Positions 1 to 9,494 of a DNA stretch of 64,000 nt are shown here, piece by piece. The position numbers and the translations under genes are program-made. The stretch spans positions 48,007,220-48,071,219 of the forward strand of contig OX387186.1 in the NCBI GenBank assembly GCA_947561395.2. Direction: 5' to 3'. The DNA comes from Buxus sempervirens (lineage: Eukaryota > Streptophyta > Magnoliopsida > Buxales > Buxaceae). Each line of letters opens with the position of its first letter. The stretch's first letter is position 1. The notes beneath the pieces were generated by a model. The model saw only the letters and a program-made list of their open reading frames with translations, was not told where the DNA came from and searched no databases.

Positions 1-342
1 TGCTCATAACTTCTTCATCTTGTGTCCGATTTCAGCAAACTTAGTGTCGTTGGAACCGGCTGGGAACCACCTATCCTTTGGGATCAAGTTTGGTAGCTGA
101 ATTGGGGTCGAGCAAAAAGTCAACTTTTTGTTCCCTAAAAGTTTGACCAACTCATATCTTTTTCATCTGGACTCCGATTCCAGCAAATTCAGTTGTGTTG
201 GAACCGTGTCGAAATGCTCTTTTCAATGAGATGAAGTTTGATGGCCAAATTTAATTGAATCAAAAAGTCAATTTTTTGACCCCTTCAGGGTTTGACTTTT
301 CATTTTTCTTTATTTCGGGGGTGCAAAAATCTGGTGTCTACA
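1..342 (-). mobile_element. 3' LTR of the Ogre-type element (partial)
   Basis: In the minus direction the LTR begins TGTAGACACC at 342 and continues off the left edge. It matches 22,725-23,055, the start of the 5' LTR, almost base for base. The only indel is an 11-bp duplication here near position 60. It is preceded by the polypurine tract at 343-356. Confidence 0.93.
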
Positions 343-356
343 GCTGCCCCTCTTTG
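343..356 (-). other. Polypurine tract of the Ogre-type element
   Basis: Read on the minus strand the sequence is CAAAGAGGGGCAGC, directly followed by the LTR start TGTAGACACC. This is the expected primer site for plus-strand DNA synthesis at the 5' edge of the 3' LTR. Confidence 0.85.
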
Positions 357-2138
357 CCGGAGTCACCTTAGGGGATGAACGGCAAAGAAGAAAAAGAACC
401 TTATTTTTGCACCTTGCATTTCTGTCGACATGGTCAACGAGCTCAATCATTGAATTGTTTTTAGTGAAAGGGAAGTGTCAGATGTCATGTATCACTTCCT
501 GACTTTGGAATCCCTATACCCTCTTTCGGGTTTGAATAGGGCTGTTCCTTAGTTCTTTGTTTTTGAAAAGAAAGATAGGATTAAATCTGAGCTCATCAGC
601 CTGTTTCGACATTGATGCAAGGCACTTAACAATGTTCTTTTCTTCTTGTTTGTTCCATTAAAGCTTTTAGTGACTTCAGTTTTTTTTTTTTTTTTTTTGA
701 AGTAGGCCAAGGTATGGGTTTGGGAGTGCAGGGGGAGGATGGGAGAAAGCTTTCGCGCTGCTGTCCATCATCTCGGAGACCACACACCTACTCTAGCCTA
801 TGGTATTTACAAAAGTGAGAATCAAAATTTACAAGTAGGGGCGAATTGGCCCATTATTACTTTTCCTTGTTGCTTCTCCTTGCCAGCTTCTTTCTCTTGT
901 CGAGGCATTAGAGCTTCTTTTCCATTCAAGAGTTACTCCACTGGGGATCTGGTGGGAGTATGATCTGTCTAGATGACTCTCTGGGGATTATTGTGATGTC
1001 TCTCTTTGCTCTTTGAAGTTTTGTTGGAGGGTCTGAGGATCTTGACGATCTTCTTTCTTTTGAGCCCCGCTGGGGATGAAAGGGAAGAAACCTTTGCTGG
1101 GGAACGAAGGATCAAAGTATCCTCCTCATGTTCATTTTTGCATCTTTCTTCCTTCTTTGAACCTGTACAAGGAACAAAATGTCAGTGCTTGTTCCGCTTG
1201 GGATATGCAGGGCTTGCTCACTTTCAGCCTTTGATTTATCACAATCAAAATGGCTATTGATTAAGGCAATGAATCCTTCTTCAAGGGTTAGCAACACAGC
1301 TGGGGAAATTCCAAGAATAGTTAAGCAGAATAATTACGGAAAAACACAGATGTGGTAGTGTGTGTTTGTGCCTGCAATTATCACAAAAGTCAATCCTTAA
1401 GTTAGACACAGATTAGAGTGCTTGGTATTTTTAGCCTTGTCATCATAGGCCTTTGTGAAGTGTTGACCCAAACACAGTCTGCCAATTTGGGCTCCTCATA
1501 TCACTTAGCTGTCCTCATTTAGCGCACTGTGTCCAACCTGCTTCTGTTTTTACTGCATTCCCCTTTTTAATCAAGGTATGACCAGTTTGTTTTTTGACCA
1601 CGACTAACCCTTTTTGCACATAGCGCCCTTTTTTGGGTTTTCACTATGTCTGGTCCTTTCAGGGAGAATCCAATTCTGTCATTATCAGAAAATGCGGATT
1701 TGGCTGTTTTGCTTAAGATCATTCACTTTAGGATCCGAAAGGTCTTCAAGGTAGGACGAAATGTAGGCTAGGCCGGGGTTTTGAAAGAAAGATAAGTGGC
1801 CTAAGAAGGCGGTGATTTTATAGGTTTGCACAGTGCTCCTTTTATTGTTGGGGCTTACATCCTGGCTTATTTCTTTGGTATGGAATTCATATTGATCTTG
1901 CTTTTCACAACTCTTTTCTTTCTTTCTTTTTCTCGATTTTCTTCGCAATTGATCAATTTTTTTTTTTGGGCCAGGAATGCCCATTTTGTGGTGAGGGAAC
2001 ATCTGCGCTAGGTTAGAAAAGAAATTGTCAGGCCCAAAAGTGTCTAACTAGGGGAGGACTTTTTGGGCATTTGGGAGGATTTACAGGCTTGAAGGAGAGT
2101 GAAGGATGGCCTTTCTTCATTTCCCAATTGGAATGATC
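357..2138 (-). other. 3' untranslated region of the Ogre-type element
   Basis: About 1.8 kb lie between the integrase stop and the polypurine tract. I see no recognisable protein here. The region has a 20-base T run near 680 and only short ORFs in unrelated frames, including a lysine-rich minus ORF at 1,685-2,002 that matches no family I know. A long 3' non-coding stretch is normal for large Tat elements. Confidence 0.6.
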
Positions 2139-3119
2139 TTAAGGATAATATAGTTTGACTGCATCTGCATTTATTGGCTCAGGAAAAATAATTCCGTCCA
2201 TCTCTTGTAGGATTAGTGCTCCTCTGGACAGAACTTTGTGTACTATGAATGGTCCTTCATAGTTTGGCTTGAATTTCCCTCTATTGTCTTCTTGGTGGGG
2301 GAATATCTTCTTCATAACAATGTTTCCTACCTTGAAGTATCGTGGTATCATTTTCTTGTTGTAAGCTCGTGCTATTCTTTGCTGATAGAGTTGTCTATGG
2401 CACAGAGCTTTGAATCTTTTTTCATCAAGCAACTGCAATTGATCAAATCTTGATTCTTCCCATTCAATGTCATCAATTTCTGCTTCTTTTAGGATTCTAA
2501 GCGAAGTGATCTGCACTTCCACGGGAAGGACTGCCTCCATTCCATATACAAGAGAGAAAGGAGTTGCTCCAGTTGAGGCCCTGATTAAGGTTCGGTATGC
2601 ATGCAAAGCATATGGCAGCTTCTCATGCCAGTCTCTGTAGGTAACTATCATCTTCTCCAATATCTTCTTCAGATTTTTGTTGGCAGCTTCTACTGCTCCA
2701 TTCATCTTGGGCTGATATGCTGTGGAATTTAGATGTCTAATTTTCAAATCGTCACACATCTTGTCCATGTCCTTGTTATTCAAATTCTTGGCATTGTCTG
2801 TGATAAGTGCCTCAGGTACACCATAGCGACAGACAATGTTGTTTCTGATGAATTTCAGCACATGAGACCCCTTGACATCTGCAAAGGACATGGCCTCTAC
2901 CCACTTGGTAAAGTATTCTATTGCAACCAGGATAAATCGATGCCCATTTGATGCCTTTGGATGAATCTCCCCAATCATGTCAATTCCCCAGATAGCGAAG
3001 GGCCAAGGAAAAGTCATTGAGTACAAAGTGTTAGGTGGTGCATGAATGTTGTCAACATAAACTTGGCATAACCGGCACTTCCTTACGTGGATATGGCAAT
3101 CATGCTCCATAGTTAACTA
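2139..3119 (-). pseudogene. Integrase of the Ogre-type element
   Basis: Retroviral-type integrase that would insert the cDNA copy into nuclear DNA. The zinc-finger His and Cys residues are split across a stop: HGGQCGAHMSGH lies at the end of the RNase H segment and CHIHVRKCRLC at the start of this one. The catalytic core shows its three acidic residues in WGIDMIGE, ITDNAKNL and NGAVEAANKNLK. The C-terminal part carries a GPFIVHKVL stretch, as is usual for this class. The segment is open from 3,116 to 2,139. It is separated from the upstream domain only by a TAG at 3,117-3,119, where the family normally has Trp after GYY, so a single TGG to TAG change is the likely cause. Confidence 0.88.
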
Positions 3120-4391
3120 GTAATAACCCATTCTCAAAATTTTCCTGGCTAGCATGTGTCCGCTCATATGGGCACCACATTGTCCCCCGTGGACTTTATC
3201 AATCAGTTGTTGTGCCTCTTCTTCTGTTACACATTGCAGCAGTGAATCATTATAGGACTTCTTGTATAACTTGCCTCCACTGAGGAAGAACTGTCCTGCC
3301 AGTTTCTGAATCGTGCGCTTCTCAGCTGCCGTGGCGTTTTCTGGAAAAATCCTGTCTTTCAGGTATCTCATTATATCTGCATACCAGGGTTCCCGTTGTG
3401 GTGTACTTTTCTCAACATTAAAACAGTAGACAGGAGAACGCCGCACTTCTATCTCCAATGGTTGTACCCAAGTATCACCAGTGATGGTTGCCATAGATGC
3501 TAGTGTTGCTAGGGCATCTGCAAACTGATTCCTGTCTCGTGGCATATAATCAAATGTCACGCTTTTGAACTGTCCTTCCAATTCCTTAATCAGTTCTTGA
3601 TATGGCACCAATTTTTCATCCCTAGTCCTCCAATCTCCCATTACTTGGTAAATGATTAGACAAGAATCACCATATACTTTTAACTCTTGGATATTCATTT
3701 CAATTGCAGCTCGCAAGCCTAACACACATGCTTCATACTCCGTCATGTTGTTAGTGCAATCGAACAAGAGTTTTGCTGCTATTGGATGATGGATTCCTTC
3801 TGGGGAAATGATTACCGCTCCAATCTCTTTCCCATTGATGTTGATGGCCCCATCAAAGAACATTTGCCATCCAGTTTCCTTTCCTGCTGACTCGGCATAC
3901 ATTATTTCATCATCCGGCAACCCGGTGAGGAGTGGTTGATAGTCGGGCACAGGGTGTTCTGCTAAGTGATCTGCTATTGCCTGTCCCTTTATTGCCCTTC
4001 TTGTGGTGTAGACAATGTCATACTGAGATAAGATAACCTGCCACTTTGCTATCCTTCCAGTAGAGATTGGCTTTTCAAAAATGTACTTCAGGGGGTCTGT
4101 ATCTGAAATCAAAAAGACAGTATGACTGAGGAGATAATGCCGGAGTTTCTGAGCTGCCCAAATCAATGCGCCACAGGTCTTCTCAAGCAATGTGTATCTT
4201 GCTTCATAATTGGTAAATTTCTTGCTTAGATAATAAATTGCTTGCTCCTTTCTTCCTGTATCATCATGCTGCCCTAGGATACATCCTGCCGCTGTTTCTG
4301 TGACTGACAAGTACATGATTAGAGGTCGTCCAGGTACCGAGGGAACCAAAGTTGGTGGACTCATCAAATAAGCCTTGATTTTGTCAAACGC
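3117..4391 (-). pseudogene. Tandem RNase H domains (gypsy RNase H plus second RNase H)
   Basis: The first half is the ordinary gypsy RNase H, seen in YLSKKFTNYEARYTLLEK and in a connection-type sequence with LRHYL. The second half is a separate RNase H with its own acidic set: WQMFFDGA, TEYEACVLGL and KVYGDSCLI. Two RNase H domains in a row, the second of the type called archaeal-like, is a hallmark of Tat elements. The N-terminal zinc-binding part of integrase follows (HGGQCGAH). A TAA near 4,390 separates this segment from the reverse transcriptase, and a TAG at 3,117-3,119 separates it from integrase. There are no other breaks over more than 410 codons. Confidence 0.88.
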
Positions 4392-5331
4392 TTATTGGCA
4401 ATCCTCATTCCAAACCACTGGATTATCCTTCTTTAGCAATTTGAATATTGGTTCGCACGCGGGAGTCATCTGTGCTATGAACCGACTGATGTACTGTAAT
4501 ATGCCAAGGAAACCTCTAACTTCTTTCTCTGTGGATGGGGGAGGCATCTCCAGAATTGCCTTCACTTTGACAGGGTCAACCTCAATTCCTCGTTTCTCAA
4601 CGATGAATCCGAGTAGCTTCCCTGAAATAACTCCGAACACACACTTATTCGGGTTCAGCCTGAGCTTGCATTCCCGGAGCCCGTCAAACACCTTTCCGAG
4701 GTTCACCAAATGACTTTCCTCTTCTTTTGACTTTGCAATCATATCATCCACATATACTTCCATTTCCTTATGCATCAGGTCATGGAATAACAAAGTCATT
4801 GCCCGCTAGTATGTAGCGCCTGCATTCTTCAACTCGAATGGCATCACTTTGTAGCAGTATGTGCCCCAATGTGTGATGAAGTCTTTTCCATGTCTTCAGG
4901 TGCCATTTGTATTTGATTGTACCCATAGAATGCATCCATAAAGGAGAAAATGGAATGAGTTGCAGTATTATCAACCAATATATCAATGTGTGGCAGCGGG
5001 AAGTCATCTTTCGGGCTTTCTTTGTTCAGATCCCTATAGTCAACACACATCCTGACCCTTCTATCTTTCTTGGGGACTGGCACGATGTTTGCTAACCATT
5101 CTGGCTAATCTGTAACTTTCAAGAACCCAGCTTTTAACTGCTTGGCGACCTCTTCCTTGATCTTCAGGGCCCATTCTGGTTTCATGCGTCTGAGTTTTTG
5201 CTTCACTGGTGTGGCCTCAGACTTTATAGGTAACCGATGCACAACTAAATCCGTGTCTAACCCAAGCATATCCTCGTATGACCATGCAAACACATCAGTG
5301 TAGGTTTTTAGAAAATTAGTTATCTGTGTTT
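4392..5331 (-). pseudogene. Reverse transcriptase of the Ogre-type element
   Basis: RNA-dependent DNA polymerase. Visible blocks: DVFAWSYEDM at the entry, the PEWLANIVPVPKK strand, MCVDYRDLNK, FSFMDAFYGYNQI with the first catalytic Asp, and VYVDDMIAKS, the YVDD active site. The frame is broken in several places. A TAG lies at about 5,108 in front of PEW. A small indel near 4,885 throws the frame just before the KVMPF block. A TAG at about 4,808 replaces the Gln of the expected TYQRAM block, a CAG to TAG change. A further frame change near 5,332 separates the linker region. Confidence 0.88.
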
Positions 5332-6612
5332 CTATAATAATGTCAGCTTTTTACCAACTTGAAGAATCCTTGGTTGTGCTGTGTCACCTATGTTGATAGG
5401 TTCAGTTTCCTCAATGTTAGCCTGGAGACCCTTTTCATGCCTGTCCAAGGCAAATTGGATTTCAGGTGGGGTCTTCCATGGTTCATCATTATCCTCAAGT
5501 TCAAAAGAATCACTGGGGATAATTTCTGAATCATCGGGTTGTGATGAGTAAGTGTCGTTATCTGATTCTTGTTCAACACTATGGATTTCTTTTTGTTCTT
5601 TTTGACCTTTTTGTTTTTGTTTTATTTTGGCAGCCTGATTATCTATCTCGTGCTCCGAATTTTTCGGGTGTGCGTCGAGATTGATATTAAGGTTGCGATT
5701 TTGAGTTTGCTTATTTGCAGAATTATTCACAGAAATAGAAAAATAATCAAAAGACTTCACGCATTTATTAAAAAGTGCAGCAATATCTACAGGGGTAATT
5801 TCAGAAGTGGAAGAAACTCCCTGTGGTAGTTCGGCTTTGCGAGTGGCAAGTGGCGTCGAACTCCAGTTCTGCAATGCATGCTTGTCCTTGGATACAGCAG
5901 TCACTGCCTTCACCTTCCCGGTTTGTATAATGCTGATGCTGCTGTCAGAGGAGAAGCAGATGGGGTCATTAGCTATGCCCTTCTTTGGTTGATTCTGACT
6001 TGAATCTTCTGATGATACACTAATCCATACCCCGCGGCGGATGACAGTCCCTGGTACCCGAATAGTGACTTCGTTGGGTGGTTCCACCTTAGGCAATGCC
6101 TTGGTTACAGCTTTTCCTGATGATTCATCCCTCCTGCTGGAAGAATGTTCGTCAGGGGCCCAGTTACCATAAGTTTCATGATAAGCCAGCTCAGTAGGCA
6201 GTCCCAGTACTTGGGGCATATTCTGGAACATCTGACCCAGAACATCCCTGGTATTTGGGTGTATAATGCAGATAGGAGGTGGGGGAGACCTTTGCCTTGG
6301 AGTGGGTTCTTCTGAACTATCTTGGCTTTCCATCATGTAGATGTACTGAGCTGGCTCTTCTTCTTCAACCTCAGTTGGTGGTACCTCGAACTCATCTGAT
6401 GGGTAGGCAAACGCCTCTTCCGGGATAGCCGGTTTTTTGGTGTCAACTGACTGCCAAGAGAATAAAGCGGACAGTTCTTCCATCAATCCACTGAGGGCTT
6501 CTGAGTTTTCTTCTGTAACTGTCTCCTGGGGCAAGGGAGGTTCATCCCATAACCTTTGCAGATAATTAGCCTCCGCTTGCTCAGCTGGATCATTGAATTC
6601 ATCACCCCATCC
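5332..6612 (-). pseudogene. Acidic linker between protease and reverse transcriptase
   Basis: About 400 codons open from 6,534 to 5,332. The sequence is hydrophilic and rich in Glu, Asp, Ser and Pro with no catalytic motif. It contains EVPPTEVEEEEPAQY and runs of Lys and Gln. Tat elements carry long, poorly conserved spacers here. It is joined in frame to the G-patch-like segment upstream except for a TAG near 6,614, and is shifted relative to reverse transcriptase near 5,332. No function is claimed. Confidence 0.7.
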
Positions 6613-7358
6613 CTAGGGAACTATGTTCTGAATGGCTTGTGCGGTTTCCCTCTCCATATTGGTAAAGTGATGGTATAACTGGCCATGTACACAGATGGGC
6701 CAATGTGGGTCCCTTCCTTCTGCTCGTGCCCTCTTTCGTTCAGCTTTCATGCCAAATAGCCTGGCATAGTCTTCAGGTTCAGGAACAAACCCCAATCCAA
6801 AGCCCACAGATTTGTCACATGGCTGGATTGCAAACTTGATGCCTTGCTTGTATTTGCCCAAACCATCTCCTACTCGGAGGCCCCAGTCGGCGCATTCAGC
6901 AGCACCGAACATGCTTTTCCTTTTCCTTCTGCGGGACAAGTCTGATTGCAGGGGAGTAGGAATGCGGTTTACTTGTACCATTTCAATGGCTTGGAAGTTT
7001 AGGGAAGTAGGCAGCTCATAATCAATCACAGGTACCCCTCCTTGTTCAAATTCTCTGTGATTTTCTGCATGAACCGTGATCAGTTGATTCCCCGAAATAA
7101 ATCGGATCATTCGATGTAAGGTAGACGGGACTGCCCCTGCTTGATGTTACCAAGGTCTTCCAATTAGCAAATTAAAGGAGGCATTGATGTCCATCAACTC
7201 GAAGGTGACGAAGAAGGCCCTTTCAGCAATTGTAACTTCCAGAGTAACTTCTCCAAGGGAATCCTTCTTGGCATTGTCAAACCCGCGGACATTATTGGAG
7301 TTAGGTTTGATCAAATCGGCGTTCAACTGCAGACTGTGGAAGGTCCTGACTGGGCAGA
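6613..7358 (-). pseudogene. Protease C-terminal half and G-patch-like segment
   Basis: Continuation of pol on the low-coordinate side of the nested insertion. From 7,358 down, the minus strand encodes the end of the aspartic protease fold, including an LLIGRPW block, then a TAA where the family usually has Ile. After that it stays open from 7,110 to 6,613. The open part contains GLGKYKQGI and FGLGFVP, the glycine spacing of a G-patch-like motif common after protease in Tat elements. The other half of the protease lies more than 6 kb away, across the solo LTRs. Confidence 0.75.
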
Positions 7359-7935
7359 TATTCTGTAACGCCCCGGATCCGAGTCACATGAAAAACCCGT
7401 AACTCGTCTCCAGAGGTTATTATAAAACACAGGATCGCAATATCAGAGTGAAGGAAAACATGAATACAACAATAACTATATAACAGAGTGCGCTAAAATA
7501 ATCCCAAACGAAAATAAACTCACATGACCAAGTAACTACCCGCAAGTATCGTCCTCTCCAGGAGCAGCTGAAAACAAAACAAAACAATACGGAATGAGAT
7601 ACGAATATCCCAGTGAGCAACACATGCATGCGCAAATACATTTATTTCAGTTCTAAAACATGCCACGGTTATAAACCATATACAATGATGATAACACACA
7701 TATTCCGAATAATCCGACTAAACTTCAATAATCCAATTCATATCAATGCGGAAAACCATCAGGTAAATCAAGCAATAACAATCCGTTTTCAATCCCGAAA
7801 CCATCGATAAAATAATGATTAACTGACAACAACATAGCAATTAATCATAATTTCGTATCTCAAGATATAATTCCAGATATACCAATGTCATATAACACAA
7901 AGTCTTCTCATAACCATGCCCACGCCTCCAAATGT

Positions 7936-8361
7936 ATATCCGGCCTACTCAGGGTTTCGGATATTGAAATGACTGCGTCATCCAATGCAGGCCTACTCCC
8001 CGGGTTTCTGCATTGACAACCAGGCCTACTCAGGGTTTCTGGTTGCTCTACACCGGCGGGAGGTACAATACCCAATAATCGGTAAATGATATTCCATGAA
8101 CCATAAATACCAACCAACCAGCGAATAAAACATATCACGTCAAACAAAATCAAATACCAACATTGGTCAATGTCATGACTATTGTTTAGTTGATAAATTA
8201 AACATGCCAAGTAGACACTCCACACCTCCATGTACACAGTTCCGGCCTACTCAGGGTTTCGGAAACTCTGAAATGACGGCCTACTCAGGGTTTCGTCATC
8301 CAATGCAGGCCTACTCAGGGTTTCTGCATTGACAACCAGGCCTACTCAGGGTTTCTGGCTG
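7936..8361. repeat. Hairpin array with a constant 15-nt loop and differing stems
   Basis: Seven inverted repeats, most around the identical loop GCCTACTCAGGGTTT. Stems: ATATCCG/CGGATAT (7,936-7,964), CAATGCAG/CTGCATTG (7,983-8,015, loop 17 nt), CAACCAG/CTGGTTG (8,017-8,045), TTCCG/CGGAA (8,240-8,264), ATGACG/CGTCAT (8,273-8,299), CAATGCAG/CTGCATTG (8,301-8,331) and CAACCAG/CTGGCTG with one mismatch (8,333-8,361). Around 7,968 an ATGAC/GTCAT pair has lost its loop. The two clusters (7.93-8.05 kb and 8.24-8.36 kb) are duplicates of each other. Confidence 0.9.
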
Positions 8362-9152
8362 CTCTACACCGGTCGTGGCAACACACAAGGCCATGCAATT
8401 CCAACAACCAACAAATAACATTACATTACTAAGCTTAGAATCTTGATCCAGGACAAGCTAAACCAGTAGTAAGTATAAAACTAGCAAATCAACCCAATGT
8501 ATTTTCCATCATGTAAAACTGATATATATAGATCAACATGTTCAAGTAAATCATTCCTGAAGTGCACCGTGCATTCAAAGGTGAACTAGCATAATAGTGT
8601 AGAGGTATTTCAGCAAAACAATATGGTTTCAAAACTGACTTTCAGAATAAAGCACATTATACAGAAGTGATTTCAACCTCCAAACTTCGATTAAACATAA
8701 TCCAGTAAAACAGCTCCTAGATTCTAAATTTCGCTTTCATAATCCAAATCAATCAAATGAATGTCATAAAACCCTGGAAACACATTTTGGATGAGTGGAA
8801 TAGTCTTAGGATCCCCTATAAGGTCACCATACCAAAAAGCAATCAATTTTGAGACAAAAAGTTTCGGACCTCAAAATATTCTAAGTCTGGTTAAAAACGT
8901 TGACTTTTGGTATATAATTTTTCTAGACAAATCTACAAGGAGTTTCGGGCTCAAATTTTTGTTGTAGTCTATTGAAGGGTAAACACATCTCCTAGAATTT
9001 TATGGGCTCCTGAATCACTCATCTGGGTATTAAACCCAAACCGGGCTTTGTGACAAAAACCGGGATTTAGGCATGAATTGGAAAGTTGACTTTTTATTGG
9101 CTGGGAATTAGACCTTGGGAGTATTTTTATTGGTTCCAAATGGGGGGTAAAA

Positions 9153-9235
9153 CCTTATTTACATGTAAAGACTTAAGTAAATGGAGCAATAAATACACAG
9201 AACATTTACTTAAATGTCTTTCATGTAATTAAAGG
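9153..9235. repeat. Long imperfect palindrome in outer family-B LTR
   Basis: The left arm contains TTACATGTAAAGACTTAAG followed by TAAATG. The right arm reads CATTTACTTAAATG and then TCTTTCATGTAA. Together they form a stem of about 25 bp around a 25-bp centre. The inner copy carries the same module near 11,575-11,645, and the two family-C LTRs carry a related version. Confidence 0.8.
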
Positions 9236-9283
9236 GGCTGTTTTCAACAAATTCTATAATTTGGTAAGTGTATTGGACTATGC

Positions 9284-9475
9284 GCTCACCTCCTGAAGTG
9301 GGCGCGAGCTGAGCGCCGGTCGGCGGTAAGAAAAAGGTAAAAATATACCTAGCGCTCACTCGACGCTAGGTGAGCGCGAGCTGAGCGCGAGACGGGCGTG
9401 AGGTGGGCGCGAGATGAGCGCCGGGTTTTCTAGTGAGCGCGAGCTGAGCGCCAGGTTCGCGCGAGCTCGGCGGTG
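9284..9475. repeat. GC-rich inverted repeats built on GAGCGC/GCGCTC
   Basis: The stretch is dense in GAGCGC and GCGCTC words in both orientations and forms short stems such as GCGCTCAC/GTGAGCGC (about 9,352-9,377, perfect 8 bp) and GCGCTCAC/GTGGGCGC. It contrasts strongly with the AT-rich surroundings. The inner copy has an equivalent stretch (about 11,735-11,880) with a different word, CGCCTAGG/CCTAGGCG. Confidence 0.75.
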
Positions 9476-9494
9476 GGTAGTATTTAACGGGGCG

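Noticed and set aside
739-1260. Two plus ORFs of 74 and 84 codons
   Set aside because: Antisense within the 3' UTR of the Ogre-type element, with no domain.
1685-2002. 105-codon minus ORF after integrase
   Set aside because: Sense orientation and Lys-rich, but no similarity I recognise and low-complexity start. Left as 3' UTR.
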